From contig CANQPJ010000007.1 of NCBI GenBank assembly GCA_947625755.1, forward strand, positions 1-64,000: a DNA stretch of 64,000 nt, given 5' to 3'. Position 1 is the first letter of the stretch; each line of letters starts with the position of its first letter. This DNA comes from an uncultured Lachnospiraceae bacterium (GTDB lineage Bacteria > Bacillota > Clostridia > Lachnospirales > Lachnospiraceae). A program made the position numbers and the translations under genes. The notes beneath the pieces are model-generated. The model ran no database searches. It was not told where the DNA came from and saw only the letters and a program-made list of their open reading frames with translations. Below, piece by piece: positions 35,418 to 43,864 of the stretch.

Positions 35418-36152
35418 GAGGGTATATGAAGGCAAAATTTTTATTAATAATATCGGTATTATTAATTGCTATGAGTTTTACTGGATGTGGAAAGGCAGAA
35501 AGTAGTGTGGAAAGTGATAATACTGTAAAAATTACAGATACAACAGAACATGAGGATGAGTATATCTGCAGTACCTCTGAACTGGACCAGAACGGTTATG
35601 CAATAGAACCGTCAAATCCGATGAAAGGAAATATTACAATTCCCGATTATTATATGGATAATCCGGTGGTAGAGTTAAATGACTATGCATTTGCCACGCA
35701 TGAAATCACAGATGTAAAGATGGGAGCCAATGTTTTAGAAATTGGAGAAAATACTTTTTTTGATTGCAGTGCATTAAAGAAAGTAGAGCTGAATGATAAG
35801 CTAAAAACAATTGGCCAGTCAGCTTTTTTACAGTCTGGATTAGAAGGAGATTTGGTGATTCCGGATTCTGTTGAAAGAATTGAATCAATGGCATTTGCCC
35901 TTACAAAATTGGATACTATTCATGTTGGAAAAGGTGTTAAATATATTGGAGAAGAAGCATTTGGGATAGAGACATTAAAGAAAATAGTTTTTGATTGTAC
36001 AGATGCTGAATTTCAGGAAGGAACTGATATTTTTAATCAAAATGATACAGGATTGATTATTGTTGCACCAAAGGGTTCAACAGCTGAAAAGTATGCAAAA
36101 GACAACAATATTAAGTTTGAGGAAAGGTAAAGTATGAATTTATTAAAGGAAA
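35388..36152 (+). repeat. Direct repeat, copy 2 (inside the tad operon)
   Basis: Partner of 24418-25182, 762 of 765 positions identical. Here the left edge is the true 3' end of the tadG-like gene and the right edge the true 5' end of the second TadE-like gene, so this is the probable parent copy. Same orientation as copy 1, hence recombination would delete or amplify the 10,970 bp between them. Confidence 0.95.
35426..36130 (+). CDS. BspA-type leucine-rich-repeat lipoprotein, copy 2
   Basis: 234 residues, RBS TTAGGAGG overlapping the end of the tadG-like gene. Lipobox FTGC with Cys21 predicts a lipoprotein on the outer face of the membrane; five or six BspA-type LRR units follow. Sequence as copy 1 except A3, I8 and V28. 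It sits in the pilus operon between two pseudopilin-type genes, an unusual place for an LRR lipoprotein. It may be a pilus-associated adhesin or an assembly anchor (inference). Confidence 0.88.
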   Translation: MKAKFLLIISVLLIAMSFTGCGKAESSVESDNTVKITDTTEHEDEYICSTSELDQNGYAIEPSNPMKGNITIPDYYMDNPVVELNDYAFATHEITDVKMGANVLEIGENTFFDCSALKKVELNDKLKTIGQSAFLQSGLEGDLVIPDSVERIESMAFALTKLDTIHVGKGVKYIGEEAFGIETLKKIVFDCTDAEFQEGTDIFNQNDTGLIIVAPKGSTAEKYAKDNNIKFEER

Positions 36153-36925
36153 AAGGAGCAATCGTAGTCGAAACTACAATGAGCTTGACTTTTTTTATAT
36201 TTGCAATGTTGATGATTTTGTCAATTACAAATATTTGTTTGGCACAATCCAAAATAGGAACAGCTCTAAATAGTGCTGCAATAGAGCTATCAGAGTATTC
36301 ATATCTTTATAAATTAACGGGACTCGCAGAAAAGCATAAAGAATGGGCAGAAAAGGGAAGTGAAGCAAATGAACAGATAGGGAATGTTGCTAATGGTGTT
36401 TCAGAGTTATACAGTTCTGTTTCCAGTATAGCTGAAACAGGAAATCATGTGGATATGTCAGATTTTTCAAGCGTGATGGATACTTATAATTCTGTAAAAG
36501 ATAATGTGGGACAAGCAAGTGCATCTTTTAATCAAATAAAAGAAACAATGGAAGAAATTGCAGATGATCCCAAAGCGTTTATTTTAGGAGTAGGAGCGCT
36601 AATCGGAACAGAAGCTTGGAATAGAGGAAACACATGGGTATCGGGTATGCTGGGGAAAGCGTTTATGAAAAAGCATTTGACAGATGAAAAGGATGGAAGT
36701 TGTGAAGATTATTTAAAGTGGTTACGAATTATCCCCCAAAATGGTTCATATTTGGACAGCTTAAATTTTTCCCAATCAAAAGTTTTTGAGAATGGAGTTG
36801 AAAATATAGATTTAGTAGTAACATATAAAATTCGTGTAATTAGTCTATTAGGAATAAAGAAGGATTTTCGATTTACGCAAAGAGCTCAAACCAAGGGATG
36901 GTTTGGAAATAGTGGTGGAGAGTAG
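36134..36925 (+). CDS. TadE-like pseudopilin 2
   Basis: 263 residues; start three bases after the LRR stop, RBS GGAAAGG. Leader MNLLKEKG followed by AIVVETTMSLTFFIFAMLMILSITNI, with Glu at +5 after the predicted Gly cleavage site as in type IV prepilins. The remaining 225 residues are extracytoplasmic, with a helical segment and a C-terminal beta-rich end (VFENGVENIDLVVTYKIRVISLLGIK). The first six codons are duplicated at 25164. A second pseudopilin beside the one at 31695 is normal for tad loci. Confidence 0.75.
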   Translation: MNLLKEKGAIVVETTMSLTFFIFAMLMILSITNICLAQSKIGTALNSAAIELSEYSYLYKLTGLAEKHKEWAEKGSEANEQIGNVANGVSELYSSVSSIAETGNHVDMSDFSSVMDTYNSVKDNVGQASASFNQIKETMEEIADDPKAFILGVGALIGTEAWNRGNTWVSGMLGKAFMKKHLTDEKDGSCEDYLKWLRIIPQNGSYLDSLNFSQSKVFENGVENIDLVVTYKIRVISLLGIKKDFRFTQRAQTKGWFGNSGGE

Positions 36926-36928
36926 AGT

Positions 36929-37597
36929 ATGGGTATTGGATTAGCATATGCATTTGTGATGTGTTTAATGTTTATATTTTGCATAAGACAAAGAGACATA
37001 AGAAAAAAACAGAATCTTGTTTTAAAATTTAAGGCAATAAAATGTTCCAACTTAAAAATAAATATATACATACTTATAATGACTTTTATAGTTTTTGTAG
37101 TGACGGTAATACTTTTCATAGCTTTTCCTGATAATACAAATATTCAGAATATAAGAAGTATAACGCTTATTTCACTTTTAGTAGTTGCAGCATATTACGA
37201 TTGGTTGGAATATAGAATTCCTAATAAATTAATTGGTTTAGGAATTATTCTATGGATTATTATAACTATATTCGAAGCAATATTAATGAATAATATATGG
37301 ATTCGTAATTTGATTTTAGAAGTAATAGTCAGTGTAGCATTTCTTATTGTTTGTATTTTATGCATGATAATCGTAAAAAACGGACTTGGAATGGGAGATG
37401 TAAAATTATTGATCTTAATTGGATTGTTAGAAGGAATGGATGGAGCCATATCATCATTGTTTATTTCAATGCTCATCATTTTTACTGTTTCTATAGTCTT
37501 AATAATTGCAAAAAAGAAATCTAAAACAGATATGTTACCATTTGCACCTTATATATTGATTGGAACAATCATATCAATCTGCACATCAGGATATTAG
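36929..37597 (+). CDS. Type IV prepilin peptidase (A24 family)
   Basis: 222 residues, about six hydrophobic segments. The two catalytic aspartates of the A24 family are present: Asp91 in AAYYDWLEYRIPN and Asp157 in the GMGDVKL motif. There is no N-terminal methylase domain, as in TadV/CpaA-type peptidases. It would mature the pilin and the pseudopilins of this operon at the membrane. Start three bases after the previous stop. Confidence 0.88.
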   Translation: MGIGLAYAFVMCLMFIFCIRQRDIRKKQNLVLKFKAIKCSNLKINIYILIMTFIVFVVTVILFIAFPDNTNIQNIRSITLISLLVVAAYYDWLEYRIPNKLIGLGIILWIIITIFEAILMNNIWIRNLILEVIVSVAFLIVCILCMIIVKNGLGMGDVKLLILIGLLEGMDGAISSLFISMLIIFTVSIVLIIAKKKSKTDMLPFAPYILIGTIISICTSGY

Positions 37598-37605
37598 GAG
37601 GAAAA

Positions 37606-38907
37606 ATGAAAGGATATAGATTTTTAATACCATTGTTGTTAATAGTTATGATGGCGTATTCAACCTACAGCTTGATATCAACAAATACTGAAAATCAAAA
37701 TAAGTATAAGACATGTATTAGAAAAGCCCAAGAGTATGCAAAACAAGGAATAGTTGTTGATTCCCTTGAGTATTATAAAAACGCAATTTCGATGAGGGAT
37801 TCTGTGAAATTAAGAATTGAAGTGGCAGACATGTTGATAAAAAATAAACATGATGATGAATGCGTAGCATGGTTAGAAACAGCAGTGGAACAGTATCCCG
37901 AAAATACAAAAGTATATGAGAAACTTTTAGAGGAATATATCAATATTGAAAAGTTTGAAGAAAGCTATGAATTGATAGAGGAAATAAACAATCGAGGTCT
38001 TAGTACAAAGAAAATAAAAAAATTATATACTACTATTCAGTATAAATATGAACTAGATTTTGATAGATATGAGGATGCGGCTAGTCTGGGTGATGGTTAT
38101 TTTTCATTTACTGAAAAAGGAAAAAAAGGATTATTATTTAATGGCAAAGTTATATTATTCAGTCGATTTGATTTTATTGGTGGATATCATGATGGCCTAA
38201 TATCAGTAAATTTAAATGGGGAAAAGTATTATGTAGATCAAGAGGGAAATAAAAGAAAAGTAGTGCCAGATTCCATAAAATGTGAATTTCTTGGAGATAT
38301 ATGTGATGGTTTAATTGCCATTAAGAGTAATGGAAAATACAGCTTTTACAACAATGAATTTAAGAAACAATTTGGAGAATATGAATATGCTTCTAATTTT
38401 AACGAAGGCATTGCGGCAGTGAAAGAAAATGGAGGTTGGTATTTAATTAATACAAAAGGAGAAAAACTACAAAGTAAAGCATATGAAGATGTTAAGCTTA
38501 ATGAACAAAACATAGCATTTAAGAATGGAAGAGCTTTTGTTAAAGAAGAATTGGGTTATGTGATGGTAGATAATAAGGGGCATTCAATAAATGATGTGGT
38601 ATACGAAGATGCTAATATATTTGAAGAAAAAGATAGTTTAGCAGCAGTCAAAATTGGTGGAGTGTGGACATTTATTAATAAAAATGGAAAACGGATGGTT
38701 CAAAATTCCTTTGATGAGGCAAAGTCATTTTCTATAGGTATAGGCGCAGTGAAAAAAGATGGTAATTGGGGATATGTAGACGAAAAAGGTAACATGGTGA
38801 TTAGTAACGTATTTAAAGATGTAAAACCATTTTCAAAAGATGGAGTAACAATTGTAGCTGATGATGAAGGATGGATGGTTATGTCTTTGTATAGTTTTAT
38901 GAAATAG
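37606..38907 (+). CDS. Membrane-anchored TPR/WG-repeat protein
   Basis: 433 residues, RBS TTAGGAGG. One N-terminal transmembrane anchor (FLIPLLLIVMMAYSTYSLI), a TPR-like helical part at about 35-145 (YAKQGIVVDSLEYYKNAISMRD ... AWLETAVEQYPEN) and a C-terminal series of WG-type repeats (KGKKGLLF; ENGGWYLINTKGEKL; GVWTFINKNGKRM; GNWGYVDEKGNMVI). With a short basic N-terminus the bulk is expected outside. WG repeats are common in uncharacterised surface or regulatory proteins. It links the pilus genes with the FHA/kinase genes. Confidence 0.75.
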   Translation: MKGYRFLIPLLLIVMMAYSTYSLISTNTENQNKYKTCIRKAQEYAKQGIVVDSLEYYKNAISMRDSVKLRIEVADMLIKNKHDDECVAWLETAVEQYPENTKVYEKLLEEYINIEKFEESYELIEEINNRGLSTKKIKKLYTTIQYKYELDFDRYEDAASLGDGYFSFTEKGKKGLLFNGKVILFSRFDFIGGYHDGLISVNLNGEKYYVDQEGNKRKVVPDSIKCEFLGDICDGLIAIKSNGKYSFYNNEFKKQFGEYEYASNFNEGIAAVKENGGWYLINTKGEKLQSKAYEDVKLNEQNIAFKNGRAFVKEELGYVMVDNKGHSINDVVYEDANIFEEKDSLAAVKIGGVWTFINKNGKRMVQNSFDEAKSFSIGIGAVKKDGNWGYVDEKGNMVISNVFKDVKPFSKDGVTIVADDEGWMVMSLYSFMK

Positions 38908-38917
38908 GAGAGTAATA

Positions 38918-40378
38918 ATGAAGTTTGCAAAAGAAACACAAGGGACATATTCTTATTTGGTGTATGAGATTGGAGATAAACAAAAAATAGATGAATTTAG
39001 CTTGGGAATGTTGTCAAACAATAAGATTCCAGGAGTGTTATCAATTATATATACTCAGATGGATAATGATAAGTACTTTAAGTATAATATATCATCAAAA
39101 ATATCAGTTAGTGAGTTTTTTGCAGGAGCCGTAACAAAAAAAAGATTATTAGGAGTTTTTGAAAGTATTGTAGAAGCATTTATATCAGTAGACGAATATA
39201 TGATTAGTAAAAATTGTCTTGTACTTGATTTGAATTATATATATGTCGATGTTTCTACGTGTAAAGCAGAATTAGCATATTTACCATTAAACAATATAGA
39301 TGACCAAGAAAAAAGCGTTAACATGTTTTTAAAAGAAATAATGTTTTCAACAAAATTTGAACAAACAGAAAATTGTGGGTATGTTGCACAGATTATAAAT
39401 TATCTGAATAGTTCATCAACATTTAATCTGTATGAGTTTAAAAAGTTACTCAATAAATTGCAACTTGATGAAAAAGAAGAAAAACATATAGGTACCCAAC
39501 GTGTTAAAGAGGTTAAAACTGAAGAAAAAAAAGAAGTTATAAACAAAAAAATTGTTCAGGAAAATTCAAAAGTAGAGAAAAAGAGTGTTGAACAACAAGA
39601 AACAAAAAAACAAGCAGAACTTCAAATACCAGTAGCAAGAAATAAACCAGTAGAAACACCTAAAAAAGAAAAACAAATTTCTATGTTTTCTTTATTGATG
39701 CACTATAGCAAAGAAAATAAAGAATTATATAAACAGCAAAAAGCGGAAAAAGTTAGTATAGATAAGGAGAGTAAAAATAATAAGCAAGCTAAGCCTAAAA
39801 AAAATAAACAGGCAGCGTTTTCGGTGCCAGGAGCTAACTTTGCTGTTCCAGGAATGGAGCAAGCTGCAGGAAACTTAGTATTAGGAGATAAAATCCAAAA
39901 CAAGGAGCAAACCATAAAAAAAGAGGTTGAAAATGATAATGTAGAAAAAAAATCGACTATTCAGGCAAGCAGTAAGAGTGTTGAAGTTCCTATGGATTTT
40001 GGAGAAACTACTATTTTGGGTGGTAATTTGTCACTTGGAGAAACTACCGTTTTGTCAGCGACCAAGGCGGCTGAACAGCAGATATTACCACATTTAATTA
40101 GAATAAAAAATAACGAAAAAATACCAATAAATAAACCAAGATATCGGATAGGGAAAGAAAGAAGTTATGTTGATTATTTTATAGGCGATAATACAGCAAT
40201 TAGTAGAAGTCATGCGGATATCATAAATAATGGCGGAAGATATACAATAGTTGATATGAATTCGACGAATCATACTTATGTCAATAATGAGATGATTCAA
40301 AGTGGAACTGAAGTGGAGTTGAAGCATGGGGATAAGTTGCGACTGGCAAATGAAGATTTTGAGTTTAGATTATATTAG
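38918..40378 (+). CDS. FHA-domain protein with N-terminal DUF6382-like domain
   Basis: 486 residues, RBS TAGGAGA. N-terminal domain (about 1-185) of the kind placed before FHA domains in Clostridia (DUF6382-like). A charged Lys/Glu/Gln-rich linker (190-355) follows, then two phosphoacceptor-like motifs ETTIL (363-367) and ETTVL (375-379), and a C-terminal FHA domain (about 390-486) with YRIGKERSYVDYFI, ISRSHADI, MNSTNHTYVNN and GDKLRLANEDFEF. FHA domains bind phosphothreonine. No transmembrane segment. Followed by a PP2C phosphatase and a Ser/Thr kinase, the natural partners. Confidence 0.85.
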   Translation: MKFAKETQGTYSYLVYEIGDKQKIDEFSLGMLSNNKIPGVLSIIYTQMDNDKYFKYNISSKISVSEFFAGAVTKKRLLGVFESIVEAFISVDEYMISKNCLVLDLNYIYVDVSTCKAELAYLPLNNIDDQEKSVNMFLKEIMFSTKFEQTENCGYVAQIINYLNSSSTFNLYEFKKLLNKLQLDEKEEKHIGTQRVKEVKTEEKKEVINKKIVQENSKVEKKSVEQQETKKQAELQIPVARNKPVETPKKEKQISMFSLLMHYSKENKELYKQQKAEKVSIDKESKNNKQAKPKKNKQAAFSVPGANFAVPGMEQAAGNLVLGDKIQNKEQTIKKEVENDNVEKKSTIQASSKSVEVPMDFGETTILGGNLSLGETTVLSATKAAEQQILPHLIRIKNNEKIPINKPRYRIGKERSYVDYFIGDNTAISRSHADIINNGGRYTIVDMNSTNHTYVNNEMIQSGTEVELKHGDKLRLANEDFEFRLY

Positions 40379-40402
40379 AAAATTAAAAGGTGGTATATAT
40401 AA

Positions 40403-41173
40403 TTGAATTATTTAATTGCAGCAGATACCGATATAGGAATTAAAAAAAATACAAACCAAGATAGTTTGACAGTCAAACTTATTAATACATCAAAAGAAAA
40501 AATGGTATTTGCCTTGCTATGTGACGGAATGGGGGGATTAGCAAAAGGTGAAATTGCAAGCGCAGAAATTGTTGATGCGTTTAATTATTGGATTAGGCAT
40601 GATTTTATTAATATCATTAATAAAGGATTCCTTGATGATAGTGAGATTAGAAAAGAGTGGGAAAAAGTTATTTATACACAAAATCAAAGAATTATGGAAT
40701 ATGGGGAAAAACACGATATTAGTCTAGGCTCAACCGTTGTTGCTGCTTTGTTTACAAACCAAAGATATTATATAGCGAATATAGGGGATTCTAGAGTATA
40801 TGAGTTAACAGATGAGATAAAACAGCTGACGAAGGATCAGACTTTGATTAACAGGGAAATTGAGTTGGGAAATCTCACCGAGGAGGAAGCTCAACAGGAT
40901 CCCCGTAGAAATATTTTACTTCAATGTGTTGGTGCAACTGAAACAGTATGTCCGGATTTTTTCTTTGGAGAGACAAAGAAAAATGCGGTATATATGTTGT
41001 GTTCGGATGGATTTAGGCATGAAATTTCATCAGAAGAGATTTTTACATATTTAAATCCGCATCAATTACTTGATCAAAACTCTATGAAAAGAAATATGGA
41101 ATATTTGATTGAACTAAATAAATCTCGTATGGAAAATGATAATATCTCGGTAATTACAGTTCGAACATATTAA
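40403..41173 (+). CDS. PP2C-family protein phosphatase
   Basis: 256 residues, TTG start nine bases after AAAGGTGG. Metal-dependent Ser/Thr phosphatase with the family motifs in order: TDIGIKKNTNQDS, LLCDGMGGLAKGEIAS, GSTVVAALF, IANIGDSRVYEL, LTKDQT, MLCSDGF and ENDNISVITV, including the metal-binding aspartates. Cytoplasmic. Expected to reverse phosphorylation by the kinase encoded 27 bp downstream. Confidence 0.93.
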   Translation: MNYLIAADTDIGIKKNTNQDSLTVKLINTSKEKMVFALLCDGMGGLAKGEIASAEIVDAFNYWIRHDFINIINKGFLDDSEIRKEWEKVIYTQNQRIMEYGEKHDISLGSTVVAALFTNQRYYIANIGDSRVYELTDEIKQLTKDQTLINREIELGNLTEEEAQQDPRRNILLQCVGATETVCPDFFFGETKKNAVYMLCSDGFRHEISSEEIFTYLNPHQLLDQNSMKRNMEYLIELNKSRMENDNISVITVRTY

Positions 41174-41200
41174 TTAAAATTCTTGCTGAAAGGAAAAAAT

Positions 41201-42919
41201 ATGCTACAAATAGGCTCCTTACTGGATGGAAAATACAAAATATTAAGTGAAATTGGTCATGGGGGAATGAGTGTTGTTTATATGGCCCTTAACGAAAAAG
41301 CAAATAAGACATGGGCAGTAAAAGAAGTACGTAAAGATGGAAAACTTGATTTTAATACTGTTCGTGCTGGTTTAGTTGCTGAAATTGAGACATTAAAACG
41401 TCTTAAACATCCCAATATACCAAGCGTTGTGGATGTTATTGAGGATGAAGATAGTTTTATCATTGTAATGGATTATATTGAAGGAAATTCATTGGATAAA
41501 GCACTTATAGAACATGGAGCACAACCACAGGAATTTGTTATTAAGTGGGCAAAACAGTTATGTGATGCCCTAGGATATCTTCATTCGTGTAATCCTCCAA
41601 TTATCTATCGTGATATGAAACCGGCAAATATTATGTTAAAGCCAGACGGAAATATTTCTTTAATAGATTTTGGTACGGCAAAGACATATGAAATTAATTT
41701 AGGGGAGACTACTGGAATTGGGACGATAGGATATGCTGCTCCAGAACAGTACATTGGTAGTGGCTTGGGAAGAACAGATGCCAGGACAGATATATACTGC
41801 CTTGGAATTACATTATATCATTTGTTAACCGGAGTAGATCCATGCAAATATGTAATTAGCGACAGATCAATTAGAGCAGTAAATCCTAATTTATCTCCAG
41901 GGTTGGATGATATTATTAAAAAAGCAACTGAACCACAACCAGACGACAGATATCAGTCTTGTGCAGAGTTGCTATATGCATTAGAGCACTATAATGAGAT
42001 GGGAGCAGCATACAGAAGGAAACAAAAGAAAAAGCTGTTTGGTTTTTTAGCTACATGTTTTCTCTCAATTACTATGGCGTTTACTTCTGTTTTTGGATAT
42101 ATGTCTGCTCAAGGTAAAAAAAATGAGAATTATGAAATGAAAATTGAAAATGCAAATAATCCAGATTTAATGGAGGAAGATAGAGCAGAGTTATATGTTG
42201 AAGCAATAAAGATTGATCCGACACGGACAGAGGCATATATGAATATGTTAGATATGTTTTTATCTGACACAGATAATGATTCTGCATTTAGTAAAAGTGA
42301 AGCATCGTGGATAATTCAGTTAAATGCGGGAGTAGATAAGAAAAATTCTGGAGGCTTTTCTACAACAATATATCCGTTTGAAGAATTGAAAAAAGAAAAT
42401 ATAAAAGGATATGCACAAATTTGTAACGAAATAGGTTTTGCATATTGGTATGATTACGAAATTAAAACAGAGCGATACGCTAAAGCGGTTGAATGGTTTG
42501 AGGCATCACAGGATCAGTATCCATTGGCAAAATCGTATTGTAGTATTGGAAATAATCAGATTGAAATTCATAAATTTGAAGGACAAAAGAGAGTTCAGAA
42601 AATCTATGAGGCATATGAGAAATTATGGATAGATTTAAAAAATTTATATCAAAAAAGCAAAGATGTAAAAGAGAATGATATTAAGGTACTGGCGTGGGAA
42701 GAAATTGTAAATACCCTAAATGATAAAATGTCTTATTTTTTGGCAAATACAGAAAAAAACGAAATCAAACAATTACTGACAGAAATTAAGAATGAGGCGT
42801 TGTCATTAAAAACAACAAGTCAGTTGAAAGATATAAAAGAGTTATTTGATGGAGTGGTTAACAGTGTGAATCTCACAGTAGAAAAATTGCAATCCGTGAG
42901 TGAAACCGAGGAGGATTAA
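41201..42919 (+). CDS. Membrane Ser/Thr protein kinase with non-PASTA extracytoplasmic region
   Basis: 572 residues from the ATG at 41201 (AAAGGA upstream; an in-frame start at 41183 would overlap that site). Hanks-type kinase at about 8-275: Gly loop GHGGMSVVY, catalytic Lys41, YRDMKPANIM with Asp138 and Asn143, DFG 156-158, activation loop NLGETTGIGTIGYAAPE. A single transmembrane helix (FGFLATCFLSITMAFTSVFGY, about 285-305) leads to a helical outer region of about 265 residues with TPR-like pieces. PASTA repeats, usual in cell-wall-sensing PknB kinases, are absent. The sensed signal is unknown; pilus assembly state or the cell surface are candidates (inference). Confidence 0.93.
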   Translation: MLQIGSLLDGKYKILSEIGHGGMSVVYMALNEKANKTWAVKEVRKDGKLDFNTVRAGLVAEIETLKRLKHPNIPSVVDVIEDEDSFIIVMDYIEGNSLDKALIEHGAQPQEFVIKWAKQLCDALGYLHSCNPPIIYRDMKPANIMLKPDGNISLIDFGTAKTYEINLGETTGIGTIGYAAPEQYIGSGLGRTDARTDIYCLGITLYHLLTGVDPCKYVISDRSIRAVNPNLSPGLDDIIKKATEPQPDDRYQSCAELLYALEHYNEMGAAYRRKQKKKLFGFLATCFLSITMAFTSVFGYMSAQGKKNENYEMKIENANNPDLMEEDRAELYVEAIKIDPTRTEAYMNMLDMFLSDTDNDSAFSKSEASWIIQLNAGVDKKNSGGFSTTIYPFEELKKENIKGYAQICNEIGFAYWYDYEIKTERYAKAVEWFEASQDQYPLAKSYCSIGNNQIEIHKFEGQKRVQKIYEAYEKLWIDLKNLYQKSKDVKENDIKVLAWEEIVNTLNDKMSYFLANTEKNEIKQLLTEIKNEALSLKTTSQLKDIKELFDGVVNSVNLTVEKLQSVSETEED

Positions 42920-42922
42920 TAA

Positions 42923-43411
42923 ATGGAATATGAGACATACATATGGATGAGTTATATCTGTGCGGGACTTAGTGGATTGTTTTTGATTTGTTCAATTTTT
43001 TTGTTTTTTAAATTGAAGATTAAAAGTGTGATAGGAGATTTGACAGGTACCACAGCGAAAAAAGCAATTGATAGTATAAGAAATAGTACTTCTAATAGTC
43101 AAGAAAGTGTTTACAAGGTTAGGCAGACAAATCATGAAAGAGGACACATTACAGATAGAATTTCACAATCGGGTACGTTACAAAAAAATGTTGATACATC
43201 AGATTTCTATACTAGAACAGAAAAGCTTGAAACTAATAGTGAGGAAAATGAAACTGCTATATTAGACTATACAATTAATGAAACAACAATTCTTGATGTG
43301 GAGTCAGATAACACAAATGAAACTACTATTTTAATAAATGAAGAAAATGAAGTTAATGTTTATATTGAGGATGAAATAATTTTTATTAATACGCAGGAGA
43401 GAATTGAATAA
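42923..43411 (+). CDS. Small single-pass protein with three ET(A/T)IL motifs
   Basis: 162 residues. One transmembrane helix (IWMSYICAGLSGLFLICSIFLFF, about 7-29), then a polar tail without obvious fold. The tail carries ETAIL (110-114), ETTIL (120-124) and ETTIL (133-137), the same motif found twice in the FHA protein of this operon. Thr-Thr followed by a hydrophobic residue after Glu resembles the phosphothreonine motifs known for FHA partners such as ETTSVF in OdhI/GarA. It may be a kinase substrate that recruits the FHA protein to the membrane (inference). I know no family name. Confidence 0.7.
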   Translation: MEYETYIWMSYICAGLSGLFLICSIFLFFKLKIKSVIGDLTGTTAKKAIDSIRNSTSNSQESVYKVRQTNHERGHITDRISQSGTLQKNVDTSDFYTRTEKLETNSEENETAILDYTINETTILDVESDNTNETTILINEENEVNVYIEDEIIFINTQERIE

Positions 43412-43864
43412 ATGAAAAGAAAAAGAAAAATAATATTAGCATTTCGAATATCAGTGTTTTGTATGGGTTTATTAGCATTTTCGTTTCTTTGTATGCCAAT
43501 ATCAAGTGATTTGTCGATAAAGTATCAAACAGGTATTCCTCTAATAATAGTAGGGAGTATTTTTTGGGGGTCACTAATTTTAGGTTATTCCTTGTTTACC
43601 TATATAAACATATTAAGGGACAAAAGAGCATTAGAAAAGTCTCTGCCTGGTATTATTAGGTTTTTTACCAATAAATTGGCAACTATTGTAGATATTATGA
43701 TGTTAGTATTTTTATTAACATTTATATGTGGATTAATATGGATGAATGGATACATTCTGTATGTGTTACTATCGTTATGTGTTTTCTGTATCCAGTTTCA
43801 TGCTGTACTCAATGGAAAAAATTTTGAATACATACAATACATACAAAAAGGAGAAAAACAATGA
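43412..43864 (+). CDS. Small four-helix membrane protein
   Basis: 150 residues. Starts directly after the previous stop and overlaps the next gene by ATGA, so translation is coupled on both sides. Four hydrophobic segments are visible (about 8-28, 43-65, 85-108, 113-130). The stretch RFFTNKLATIVDIMMLVF is well formed but I recognise no family. By position it could assist the kinase or the giant surface protein (inference). Confidence 0.65.
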   Translation: MKRKRKIILAFRISVFCMGLLAFSFLCMPISSDLSIKYQTGIPLIIVGSIFWGSLILGYSLFTYINILRDKRALEKSLPGIIRFFTNKLATIVDIMMLVFLLTFICGLIWMNGYILYVLLSLCVFCIQFHAVLNGKNFEYIQYIQKGEKQ

